A stretch of DNA of 64,000 bases from Chlorobiales bacterium Clorobi_01 (GTDB taxonomy: Bacteria > Bacteroidota > Chlorobiia > Chlorobiales > Chlorobiaceae). The notes beneath the pieces were generated by a model. It was not told the DNA's origin, did no database searches, and saw nothing but the letters and a program-made list of their open reading frames with translations. The position numbers were made by a program, and so were the translations under genes. Position 1 is the first letter of the stretch. The number at the start of each line of letters is the position of its first letter. This document shows positions 30,893 to 38,682 of the stretch, one piece after another. Where the stretch lies: positions 1-64,000 of the forward strand of contig LUZT01000011.1 of the NCBI GenBank assembly GCA_001602925.1, given 5' to 3'.

Positions 30893-31828
30893 ATGAAAAG
30901 AACCTTCCTATCCGCAGCGCTGGCGATCATGTTCCTGCTCTCTTATTCGATCAGCTTTGCGGCCCTGAACCAGTTTACCGGTAACTGGAAAAACACCGAC
31001 CCGAACACCCGGGGCATCACAACGCTCGTCATCGACGGCAACGCCAACGACCTGAGAATGCACGCCTGGGGCAAATGCCATCCTCAGGATTGCGACTGGG
31101 GCGAAGTCAACGCGTACGCTTATGCGCCGAACGTTTCCGCGCCGCTCGACCCGACTGCACGGGCAGTCTCCGCCGTGTACACCACAGGATTCAGCCAGAC
31201 GCTTGTCGTCGTAAAACCGGCGGGCAACAACATGATTCGCGCTGAAGTTTTTACCCGTTTCACGGACAACAGCAACCGCAGCAACTACACGGAGGTCTAC
31301 ACGTTCAGACGGCAGTTCCGCCCTATGCCGATGCGGCCTTTCCCCGGCCCGATCCCCATGCCGGGAGCAGCCGTCCAGGAGGATTGTGTGTCGTTCAACC
31401 CGGTGACCACGACCGTCAGGAACATCGATGGACGCTGGAAGATCGTCGATGGCAACCACTGGCTCTTCGATTTCGGCGATAAAAGAGCGGAAGCCCTGCA
31501 AGCGCTGAGAGTCATCAAATACTACCGCATGGACAGCTCCTGCTTCGTTGGCCGTCCTGATCCGAGCTTCCACTATCTGCTGGTGAACGGCAACGCTCCG
31601 CAGGGCAGCATGGCTGGCGAGGATTGCGTGAGCTTCAACCCCAACACCATCGAGGTCAGGAAAATCGACGGACGCTGGAAAATCGTCGATGGCAGCCACT
31701 GGCTCTTCGATTTCGGCGACAAGGAGAGCGAAGCGAGAACAGCTTTTGCCATCATCAAAAAATACGGCTTCACCCGTTCATGCTTCGTGGGCCGTCCCGA
31801 CCCGAGCTTTAACTACCTGAGGAAGTAA
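30893..31828 (+). CDS. Secreted protein with beta-barrel-like N-domain and two tandem 60-residue repeats
   Basis: A 311-residue exported protein: signal peptide (about 1-23), a domain at about 25-145 with NQFTGNWKNTDPNTRGIT and WGKCHPQDCDWG, a proline-rich linker (PMPMRPFPGPIPMPG), then two near-identical units beginning EDCVSFNP, with GRWKIVDG, HWLFDFGDK and SCFVGRPDPSF in each. Each unit has two Cys that could pair. ACAGGAGAAAAG is a good ribosome binding site, so the start at 30893 is firm. Function unknown; similar units occur in secreted proteins of phototrophs as far as I recall. Confidence 0.85.
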   Translation: MKRTFLSAALAIMFLLSYSISFAALNQFTGNWKNTDPNTRGITTLVIDGNANDLRMHAWGKCHPQDCDWGEVNAYAYAPNVSAPLDPTARAVSAVYTTGFSQTLVVVKPAGNNMIRAEVFTRFTDNSNRSNYTEVYTFRRQFRPMPMRPFPGPIPMPGAAVQEDCVSFNPVTTTVRNIDGRWKIVDGNHWLFDFGDKRAEALQALRVIKYYRMDSSCFVGRPDPSFHYLLVNGNAPQGSMAGEDCVSFNPNTIEVRKIDGRWKIVDGSHWLFDFGDKESEARTAFAIIKKYGFTRSCFVGRPDPSFNYLRK

Positions 31829-31931
31829 ACAGCTTAGAAATGCCCGATCAAAACCCCCGGCTTCTGCAAATCGAGGCCGGGGGTTTGCCATTCACCGCAA
31901 ACGAGCCCGCCAACAACATCAGTATCCACGC

Positions 31932-33905
31932 ATGATCGACCGCCACAACTTGCCCCGCGTCCTTCATCCGGATTCCGGAAACCGGCCAGAGAAACCGCGC
32001 CGGGTCGATCTGCTGCTCGTCATCGCATCGCTTCTGGCCGCGCTGCATCTCTTTCCAACGGTAGCGTTCGCGGAACCGGGGCGGCTGACGGTGCTCTTCA
32101 CCAGCGACCTGCACTCCCACTTCTCGCCGCATCACGAGCTGGCAAGCGATGGAAGCATCCTGGACGTAGGCGGCTACGCTCGGCTTGCCGGAGCGATCGA
32201 ACAGGAGCGCAAACGAACGGATGGGAACACCCTTCTTGTCGATGCGGGCGACTTCACCCAGGGCACGCTCTACCACACCGTTTTGCAGGAAGAGGCGCTC
32301 GAACTTCGCCTGATGGGCGCGATGGGTTACGACGCCGCCACCTTCGGCAACCACGATTTCGACTTCCGCCCATCCGGAGCTACCGGAATGCTCCGCGCCG
32401 CGCGCGCCAAAGCGCAGGTGCTGCCGCAACTGGTCATCTCGAACCTCCGCTTCAGTACAAACGACCCCGGCGATGCGACGCTGAAACAGGCTTTCCGCGA
32501 CTACCCGGTGCGCGGTTATACGATTATCGAACGCAACGGGCTGCGCATCGGCATTTTCGGTCTGCTTGGCAAGGATGCCGCCGAAGACGCGAGCTTTGCC
32601 AGACCAGTCACCTTCTCCGATCCAGTCGAAGCGGCAAGAAAAACGGTGAAAATTCTGAAGGAACGCGAGAAAGTTGACCTCGTCGTCTGCCTGTCGCACA
32701 GCGGCACCAATCCAGACAAGGCACACTCCGAAGATGAAAAGCTTGCCACCACCGTCCCCGGCATCGACGTGATCGTCAGCGGCCACACCCACACGATTCT
32801 GCAGACGCCGATCAAAACAGGAAAAACGCTCATCGTCTCCGCCGGATCGTACGGCACATGGCTTGGGGTGCTCGATCTGATGGTCGAGAAGGGGCGCGAC
32901 GTGGAGGTGACGGGATACCGGCTGCGGAAAATCGACGCGAGCGTCCCGGAGGAGGCGAAGATCGCCCGCACCATCGATGGCTTCCGGAGTCTCGTCGAAG
33001 AGCGCTACCTCTCGCACTTCGGCTACCACTTCGACCAGGCACTCGCCTTCCAGCCGTTCAACGGCCAGACCATCGAAGAGACGTATGCCAACCCCGCTGA
33101 AACCGGTCTCGGCAACCTCGTCACCGACGCCTACCGCTACGCCGTCGAGCAGGCGGAGGGTCGCCACCGCCATATCGACGCAGCCGTCGATGTGCTCGGC
33201 TGCATTCGTTCGTCGCTCTTCAAAGGCGACATCCGCGTGTCGGACGTTTTCCAGACCGCCTCGCTCGGCCCGGTGCAATACGGCTATTGCGGCAACACCA
33301 TCATCGTCGTCTACCTCACGGGCCGCGACCTGAAAAACCTGCTCGAAGTCCACACCAGCATCGCCCCGTCAAAAAAAGACGCCCTCCTGAGCGTCTCCGG
33401 CATCAGGTTCAGCTACAACCCCAACCGCGTGCCGTTCGACCGCGTAACCTCAGTCGAAGTTGAAGGGGCCGATCACAGCTTCCGCCCGCTGGAGAACGAG
33501 CGCCGGTACAGCGTGGCGATCAACTCCTACCTCGCCAACCTGATCGACCTCGTCAGCAAAAAATCCTTCGGCATCCTGCAAATCACGCCGAGAGACGAAG
33601 CGGGAAATCCGGTGAGCGCCAAAGACGAGAGCAGGCTCACGGTGATGCGGAACGGCGAACCGCTGCGCGAGTGGGTCGCACTCGCCGAATACCTCTCGTC
33701 GTTCCCCGAAAAGAACGGCATTCCGACGGTACCCGAACGCTACGCCAAGCCCGAAGGCCGCATTGTCGCCGAGGCTTCATGGAACCCCGTCAAGCTCATC
33801 GCCGGAGGCAACTGGATCACGATAACCGCCGCCTTACTGATCGTTGCTGCGGTGATACTTGTGATCTTTGTGGTGCGGCGGATTGTAGTAAAACACAGGA
33901 ATTAG
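31932..33905 (+). CDS. Membrane-anchored 5'-nucleotidase / UshA-like metallophosphatase
   Basis: A 657-residue protein. A signal segment (LLLVIASLLAALHLFPTVAFA) sits at about 27-48 behind an unusually long N-terminal stretch. The metal-binding motifs FTSDLHSHF, DAGDFTQG, FGNHDFDF and SGHTHTIL follow, then the 5'-nucleotidase C-terminal domain (about 380-580) and a C-terminal membrane anchor (about 631-650) with basic tail. It hydrolyses nucleotides or other phosphoesters outside the cytoplasm. The operator-like palindrome of the next locus overlaps its stop codon. Confidence 0.92.
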   Translation: MIDRHNLPRVLHPDSGNRPEKPRRVDLLLVIASLLAALHLFPTVAFAEPGRLTVLFTSDLHSHFSPHHELASDGSILDVGGYARLAGAIEQERKRTDGNTLLVDAGDFTQGTLYHTVLQEEALELRLMGAMGYDAATFGNHDFDFRPSGATGMLRAARAKAQVLPQLVISNLRFSTNDPGDATLKQAFRDYPVRGYTIIERNGLRIGIFGLLGKDAAEDASFARPVTFSDPVEAARKTVKILKEREKVDLVVCLSHSGTNPDKAHSEDEKLATTVPGIDVIVSGHTHTILQTPIKTGKTLIVSAGSYGTWLGVLDLMVEKGRDVEVTGYRLRKIDASVPEEAKIARTIDGFRSLVEERYLSHFGYHFDQALAFQPFNGQTIEETYANPAETGLGNLVTDAYRYAVEQAEGRHRHIDAAVDVLGCIRSSLFKGDIRVSDVFQTASLGPVQYGYCGNTIIVVYLTGRDLKNLLEVHTSIAPSKKDALLSVSGIRFSYNPNRVPFDRVTSVEVEGADHSFRPLENERRYSVAINSYLANLIDLVSKKSFGILQITPRDEAGNPVSAKDESRLTVMRNGEPLREWVALAEYLSSFPEKNGIPTVPERYAKPEGRIVAEASWNPVKLIAGGNWITITAALLIVAAVILVIFVVRRIVVKHRN

Positions 33906-33917
33906 CAAAGATGCTAA
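33902..33917. promoter_or_regulatory. Operator-like palindrome upstream of the toxin-antitoxin locus
   Basis: TTAGCA and TGCTAA separated by AAGA form a perfect inverted repeat overlapping the end of the nucleotidase gene. Its TAGCA/TGCTA core is shared with the palindrome inside the promoter at 33978-33993, so it may be a second binding site for the antitoxin. Confidence 0.5.
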
Positions 33918-33967
33918 ATGATAATGCACCGGTTTAAAGCCATATCCTGCATGACAAGGAATCACTC

Positions 33968-33996
33968 TTGAACTTTTATAGCATTTATGCTATTAT
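33968..33996 (+). promoter_or_regulatory. Sigma70-type promoter with embedded operator
   Basis: -35 TTGAAC (33968-33973), 17-base spacer, -10 TATTAT (33991-33996). The spacer holds ATAGCAT-TT-ATGCTAT (33978-33993), a perfect palindrome that fits autoregulation by the downstream XRE antitoxin. Only five bases separate the -10 from the toxin ATG at 34002. Confidence 0.75.
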
Positions 33997-34001
33997 GAAA
34001 A

Positions 34002-34325
34002 ATGAGCTATCAAATTCTCTTTTTCAACGAGTCCGTCAAGGCTGAAATCGAAAACTGGCCAGTTGGCATAAACGCCAGTTTCGTGCGGATTACGGAACAG
34101 ATTGAAATTTCAGGCCCTAACCTTGGAATGCCTTACACCCGCTCATTTGGGAAGGGGCTTTTTGAAATCAGAGCCAGAGGAGCTGAAGGAATAGGGCGTG
34201 CGTTTTTTTGCTGTCTTGTTGACCGCCAAGTGGTCATTTTACATGGCTTTATCAAAAAAACACAGAAAACCCCCGCAAAAGAGATTGAAATCGCCCGAAA
34301 AAGACAGAAAATGGCACAATCATGA
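34002..34325 (+). CDS. HigB/RelE-like toxin (Gp49 family)
   Basis: A 107-residue protein of the phage-derived Gp49/HigB group: MPYTRSFGKGLFEIRARG followed by RAFFCCLVDRQVVILHGFIKKTQKTP is the typical RelE-fold core with the C-terminal Lys-rich helix. Relatives cleave mRNA on the ribosome. There is no room for a ribosome binding site between the -10 and the ATG, so the transcript may be leaderless. Its stop overlaps the antitoxin start (ATGA), as usual for toxin-first HigBA pairs. Confidence 0.9.
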   Translation: MSYQILFFNESVKAEIENWPVGINASFVRITEQIEISGPNLGMPYTRSFGKGLFEIRARGAEGIGRAFFCCLVDRQVVILHGFIKKTQKTPAKEIEIARKRQKMAQS

Positions 34326-34663
34326 CTACAGAAGAGAACAATGCATTCAACCCGGTTCCGCTCAATCCCAAAGCTTTCGTGGAACAAAAACGAACGGAAG
34401 ACGCGAGATTCAGAGTCGCTTACGATGCGCTTGAGGACGAGTTTTCCGCACTTGCCGCATTGTTGGAAGCTAGAACCAAAGCGGGCCTGACCCAAGCGGA
34501 AATTGCCTCTCGAATGGGTGTGTCGCAACCGATTGTAGCAAGAATCGAATCCAGCCTCGGCAGCCAGGCCCACTCCCCATCGCTGAACACTCTTCGCAGA
34601 TACGCTCAGGCTTGTGGGATGAAATTGGTTATTCAGATGGTGAGGAAGGATGATGGGGGGTAA
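34322..34663 (+). CDS. HigA-like antitoxin, XRE-family DNA-binding protein
   Basis: A 113-residue protein with a helix-turn-helix (KAGLTQAEIASRMGVSQPIV, ARIES) at about 55-80, preceded by an N-terminal region likely to bind the toxin. It overlaps the toxin gene by four bases. It should neutralise the toxin and repress the promoter at 33968-33996. Confidence 0.92.
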   Translation: MTTEENNAFNPVPLNPKAFVEQKRTEDARFRVAYDALEDEFSALAALLEARTKAGLTQAEIASRMGVSQPIVARIESSLGSQAHSPSLNTLRRYAQACGMKLVIQMVRKDDGG

Positions 34664-34761
34664 AAATCTAAATCCCATTAAGTCAATTATTATAGCCCTC
34701 TCTTCGCTGTGAAGCACCTAAGCGAGTTGCTTAACGAAAATATGAGTCTCCCCACTTTAGA

Positions 34762-35535
34762 TCAATGCCGTTCTGTTTGAACAAACAAATTATACTGGTC
34801 AGCAGCAAGTCGTTGTTTACGCCGATAAATATTCCCCTGAGCTGTCTCTTCTGATACAATACCGTCTGACCAAGTCAGAACGGTAGGAACCGAATATTTC
34901 GTAACAATCACTTCTCCGACTTCATTTAACCGTCTATTAATATTCATAACACAATGTATAGTACTACCATGCGCAAAGCTGACATTACCTCGTAATACAT
35001 CATTTTTAAAAACCTCATCAAGCATAGAAAATGAAATTGGTCTTCCATTGTACAACCCTTTCCACAAATACGTCCCATCATTTAGTACCGGCGCAATTAT
35101 TTCAATCGTTGCATCCTCGATCACATTGACAGGAAGTTTGTCAGTAGAAAGAATAAATTTTGAGAAATCATTACGCTGAATAATGCTTTTCTCAATAGGC
35201 TTAACGGATGGATCCGGAATTGCTGTAAATCCAATGGCAGTAACCTTTTCATAATCTAAAAGCTCACGGTAAAAATTAGACCGTCGTGTTACGACTTTCA
35301 AATCATAATCAAAATTCTGAACCGTAGAAGTAATGGTATCCGGTTTTACAACTCCTTTATTTATTTCGCTTTTTAGTTTTTCGATATTTAGCGTTTTTTC
35401 TTCAATTGTTAGTTTTGCGACTTCCTTATTAAGAACATCCATTTCTGGATCAGATAAAGGAATTCTCGAAAGAACTGCAACTATCACAGCAAGTAAAAAT
35501 GTCAACTGATTACTATTTTCTCCTAAAACCGCCAA
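34762..35535 (-). CDS. Hypothetical protein, C-terminal part of a frameshifted gene
   Basis: Reads 257 codons from a TTG: a membrane segment (NQLTFLLAVIVAVLSRI), a coiled-coil stretch (KEVAKLTIEEKTLNIEKLKSEI) and a soluble domain to the C-terminus (WSDGIVSEETAQGNIY). No natural start or ribosome binding site is seen. One extra T in the GGTTTTAGG at the join would continue the upstream 64-residue frame as ...EVWRFLGENSNQ..., giving one 318-residue protein. AT-rich, unlike the surroundings. Function not established. Confidence 0.7.
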   Translation of the reverse strand: MAVLGENSNQLTFLLAVIVAVLSRIPLSDPEMDVLNKEVAKLTIEEKTLNIEKLKSEINKGVVKPDTITSTVQNFDYDLKVVTRRSNFYRELLDYEKVTAIGFTAIPDPSVKPIEKSIIQRNDFSKFILSTDKLPVNVIEDATIEIIAPVLNDGTYLWKGLYNGRPISFSMLDEVFKNDVLRGNVSFAHGSTIHCVMNINRRLNEVGEVIVTKYSVPTVLTWSDGIVSEETAQGNIYRRKQRLAADQYNLFVQTERH

Positions 35536-35717
35536 ACTTCTTTTAACCCGCCTTCTTCATATGCAGTTGATTCAAGATCAATTGGGATTTGTAACTGCTC
35601 AGCAATATGGACACATAAGGCAAGAATTTGAGCTTCACCTCTGTTTCGAACAATAGCACTCATCGCGTGAGAATCATCGCGAAAGTGATAGTGTAATTCA
35701 AATAACTCGATCATCAT
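35523..35717 (-). CDS. Hypothetical protein, N-terminal part of the same frameshifted gene
   Basis: A 64-residue product starting MMIELFELHYHFRDDSHAMSA and ending EEGGLKEVWRF, then a stop. It overlaps the next frame by 13 bases and continues it in sense if one base is restored. It looks like a small alpha/beta domain preceding a membrane helix. I know of no assigned function. Either a real mutation, a sequencing error in a T-run, or programmed frameshifting. Confidence 0.7.
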   Translation of the reverse strand: MMIELFELHYHFRDDSHAMSAIVRNRGEAQILALCVHIAEQLQIPIDLESTAYEEGGLKEVWRF

Positions 35718-35797
35718 AGATATTTGATTCAGTTTGAAAACACTATTTCATTTATTTTCGTAAAAAAAGACTACATCGCTCTAAAGCATTTATCGCC

Positions 35798-36445
35798 TCA
35801 ATTCTCCGAATCCCTCAACACCTCCTCGCCCAGTTTCCCAACCTCCTTGTACGAAGTCCTGTTCGTCGAAAGGGGCGAACGGAGCACGCGAATCGGGCGG
35901 GCTTTGGCTGATTGCGCGGCGGTGATGTCGGTGTCGGAGTCACCGTAATACACCTTCACCTGTTTAGCCGTAATCGAGGGCGTTTTGGACTGGTTGCAGG
36001 TGAAAATGACCTCGGCCTTCTTCAAGTCGAAACACTGCCGGAGAATTTGCGGTACAATGGAGACTTTCGAGCTGTCGCGGGCGGTGATGAAGACGATGGT
36101 GTCTCCCCTCTGCTTGTGCATCTGGATCAGCGCATTGCCCGAAGCTTTCGGGATGCTGAACTTGTCGAACTGGCCATTCATGTCGTTCCAGAACGCCGAG
36201 GAATGCCACAAGCTGTCGCCAGCCGGATACTTGTTCCTGCCGCCGGGGCCGTCGTGATTGTTCACGCCATAGTAAAAGCCGGGGCTTGAGAAGAGGACGG
36301 TGTCGTCGATATCGAATCCGGCGACGATCGGCAAAGGCGGAAGCGTCTCCCTGATCTTGTCAACGGTAACGTAATGAACCTGCGAACACGCAGCCGCAGC
36401 AACAAGATACAGCAACGCGAAAACTGCTCTGAACTTCCGGGTCAT
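35798..36445 (-). CDS. Class B acid phosphatase (AphA-like) lipoprotein
   Basis: A 215-residue HAD-fold phosphatase: the catalytic motif is FDIDDT (D45, D47) and the late motif YYGDSDTDITAA provides metal ligands. A lipobox (LVAAAAC, Cys20) anchors it to a membrane. GAGGAGGGAACTC precedes ATG 36445, so that start is preferred over one five codons upstream. Closest known relatives hydrolyse organic phosphate monoesters in the periplasm. Confidence 0.92.
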   Translation of the reverse strand: MTRKFRAVFALLYLVAAAACSQVHYVTVDKIRETLPPLPIVAGFDIDDTVLFSSPGFYYGVNNHDGPGGRNKYPAGDSLWHSSAFWNDMNGQFDKFSIPKASGNALIQMHKQRGDTIVFITARDSSKVSIVPQILRQCFDLKKAEVIFTCNQSKTPSITAKQVKVYYGDSDTDITAAQSAKARPIRVLRSPLSTNRTSYKEVGKLGEEVLRDSEN

Positions 36446-36755
36446 GAGTTCCCTCCTCATCGTTTTGATAGAAAGACAGGCAATCTCAGGAACAGGGTAT
36501 CAACTGGTATCGGATCGCGCAGAGCAACAAACGTGACGTACTGACTAAAGATCGAATCGAAGGCCGCTTAAAATGGCAGGAAAACGGGGAATAACGGCCC
36601 GGCATGAACTCATTGATAGGTAAAGAAAATACATCAAATTCACAAGCGCCACCGGAAAGGTGACGCTTCTGTTGAAGCCATAACCTGCGAAAGGCTCAGG
36701 CTCAGCGAACAACAATCCGGATCGAGAGAAAAGAGCGGAAAAATATCCAGGCTAT
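36446..36755. other. Intergenic region without a convincing gene
   Basis: About 310 bases between the AphA-like gene and the osmC-like gene, both read on the minus strand. No ORF with a plausible start was found; the region should hold the promoter of the phosphatase gene. Confidence 0.45.
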
Positions 36756-37175
36756 TCACCCGGCAACGACTTCCGTGTCCCAGGTGAGCTTGCATCCCGA
36801 CGCCTTGAGCATGGCGGCAACGCTGCAATATTTATCCATCGAAAGCCCGACCGCCTTGTCGAGATCCGCCTTGGTGCAATCGGGACTGCACATCTTGAAG
36901 CTGACATGAATCGAGGTAAAAACTTTCGGATGGCTTTCAGCCCGAACAGCTTTGAGCGAGGCATCGAGGGTAACCAGCTCCTTTCTCATTTTTCCGATAA
37001 TGGCGATGATGTCCATCATGGAACAGGCCGCCAGCGACTGGAGCATGATCTCCATGGGAGAGGCATACATGGCAGAAATCGAAGGATCGAGCTTCCCATC
37101 GAAAAACGTGTGCTGCCCTTTTTCGTTGACACCGACAAGCGGCAGATTCCTGTCGAAAGAGACGGTTGCGTGCAT
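36756..37175 (-). CDS. OsmC/Ohr family protein
   Basis: A 139-residue protein with the two redox Cys of the family, C51 (QSLAACSMMD) and C117 (DKYCSVAAM). Members reduce organic hydroperoxides or act as generic YhfA-type OsmC proteins; the CSMMDI wording resembles the latter. GGAAAAGCT precedes the ATG. Stands alone. It may contribute to oxidant defence. Confidence 0.92.
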   Translation of the reverse strand: MHATVSFDRNLPLVGVNEKGQHTFFDGKLDPSISAMYASPMEIMLQSLAACSMMDIIAIIGKMRKELVTLDASLKAVRAESHPKVFTSIHVSFKMCSPDCTKADLDKAVGLSMDKYCSVAAMLKASGCKLTWDTEVVAG

Positions 37176-37524
37176 AGCTTTTCCAATAAAAGGGTTAGGG
37201 ATACGTGAGTCACACGGCGCGAAACCGGCTCTTTCAGATACCGGCTCACGGTGAAAAAAGTTCGATCAGCGGCTTGTCAGCCTCAACATTACCGACCGCC
37301 TCACTTTTACGGCAAGTGAACAAATTCTGCCCCTCTGGCATTTACTATAACTGTAATCCGGAGAAGGTCTCACAGAGAAGCCCATTCCATGCCGCCTGGC
37401 ATATGAGATATTTGATAGTAATCAGACTACATATCGGCAATGTAAACACAGCCTTTCATCTTTACCAGAGCCAACAGGACAACATCGGCATCAGTAGCTC
37501 TTCAACTGCAAACAAACCTGAGGG
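37176..37524. other. Intergenic region upstream of divergent genes
   Basis: About 350 bases between the osmC-like and MreB-like genes, which are divergent, so promoters for both must lie here. I see no additional gene and no clear palindromic operator. Confidence 0.45.
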
Positions 37525-38580
37525 ATGATCTTAGGAAACGTCTTGAACATAGAAACCTTCGTTGACCTTGGTCTTGACCCCGGATCGGCAAATACCCTGA
37601 TGTGCATAAAGGATCAGGGCATCGTGGTCAATGAGCCGACGATTGTCGCCGTCGAAAGCGAATCCGGACAGTTGCTTGCCTTTGGACACGAGGCCCTCAA
37701 CATGCACCAGAAAATGCATCCGGGCATTCAGACCATCATGCCTGTAACCAACGGAATCATCGGCGATTACGAAAATGCCCAGAAACTGTTCAGGGAGCTG
37801 CTGCACCATGTAAAACCCAGGATTCTCTTCGGCATTCACCGGCTTGTGGTCAGTATACCTCTCGGCATCACGGAAGTGGGAAAGCGCGCTTTCTTCGATA
37901 TGGCGGAACATCTGGGTGCCAAAGAGGCCTGGCTGGTACTGGAACCGATAGCCGCGGCAATAGGCGCCGGCCTGAACCCGTTCGAGCCTGTCGCCAACCT
38001 GATCGTCAATCTGGGAGCCGGAACCACACAAATCGCGGTCATCTCGCTGGGCGGCATTGTTTCAGGGGAATCGCTCTCTGTTTCAGGCAACCAGATCAAC
38101 AATGCGATCATCGAGAACCTGAGAGAACAGAACAATCTGGCCATCAGCGAATATGCAGCCGAACATATCAAGCTGAACATTGCCGCCACCGACAGGGCTG
38201 ACCGCGAAAGCCGGTTGACGGTCAAAGGGTTCAACCTGCTGACCGGTTTTCCTGATACGCAGGAGATCAGTACGGCGGCCCTCAGGGAAATCATCACGAC
38301 ACCGCTGCAGGAGATCGTGACCGCAATCAAAAAGTGCATCGAGGTACTTGCCGACAAACCCGATGTCGCCGTTGACATCCTCGAACGGGGCATCTATCTG
38401 ACGGGAGGCGGTGCGCTGTTGAGCGGCATCGACAAGAAAATCCAGTCCGAGACCGGGCTCGCTGTCACCATCTGCGAAGAGCCGCAAACAACGGTCGGTA
38501 AGGGGTTGTGTACGATTCTGGAAAATTTCGAGCATTACCGTCCGGTTCTTCTTGACAACAACAAGAAGCATAAACAGTAA
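37525..38580 (+). CDS. Divergent MreB-like (actin-fold) protein
   Basis: A 351-residue actin-fold protein. The phosphate-1 loop has an insertion (DLGLDPGSANTL instead of DLGTANTL), and the phosphate-2 loop reads NLGAGTTQIAVIS where MreB has DIGGGTTE, so the conserved Asp is Asn. The LEPIAAAIGAGL and LTGGGALL motifs remain. This suggests a paralog with altered or lost ATP hydrolysis. The best start is uncertain: ATG 37525 has a GAGGG too close, and a TTG at 37543 has AGGAAACGTC before it. It stands alone rather than with mreC/mreD. Confidence 0.85.
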   Translation: MILGNVLNIETFVDLGLDPGSANTLMCIKDQGIVVNEPTIVAVESESGQLLAFGHEALNMHQKMHPGIQTIMPVTNGIIGDYENAQKLFRELLHHVKPRILFGIHRLVVSIPLGITEVGKRAFFDMAEHLGAKEAWLVLEPIAAAIGAGLNPFEPVANLIVNLGAGTTQIAVISLGGIVSGESLSVSGNQINNAIIENLREQNNLAISEYAAEHIKLNIAATDRADRESRLTVKGFNLLTGFPDTQEISTAALREIITTPLQEIVTAIKKCIEVLADKPDVAVDILERGIYLTGGGALLSGIDKKIQSETGLAVTICEEPQTTVGKGLCTILENFEHYRPVLLDNNKKHKQ

Positions 38581-38618
38581 CATCGCGGCAGTGACCAGTC
38601 GAACAGCAGAATAGCAAA

Positions 38619-38654
38619 AAGCCCGAATAAACCTGGCAGAGGTTATTCGGGCTT
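38619..38654. terminator. Bidirectional terminator
   Basis: AAGCCCGAATAA at 38619-38630 pairs perfectly with TTATTCGGGCTT at 38643-38654 around a 12-base loop, between two convergent genes, with A-run before it and T-rich sequence after it. Confidence 0.85.
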
Positions 38655-38682
38655 CTTGCTTTACAAGGCTGTTTCCCGGCGC

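Noticed and set aside
31848-33353. 501-codon minus-strand frame opposite the 5'-nucleotidase
   Set aside because: Shadow frame rich in Arg, Val and Asp; the plus strand holds a recognised enzyme.
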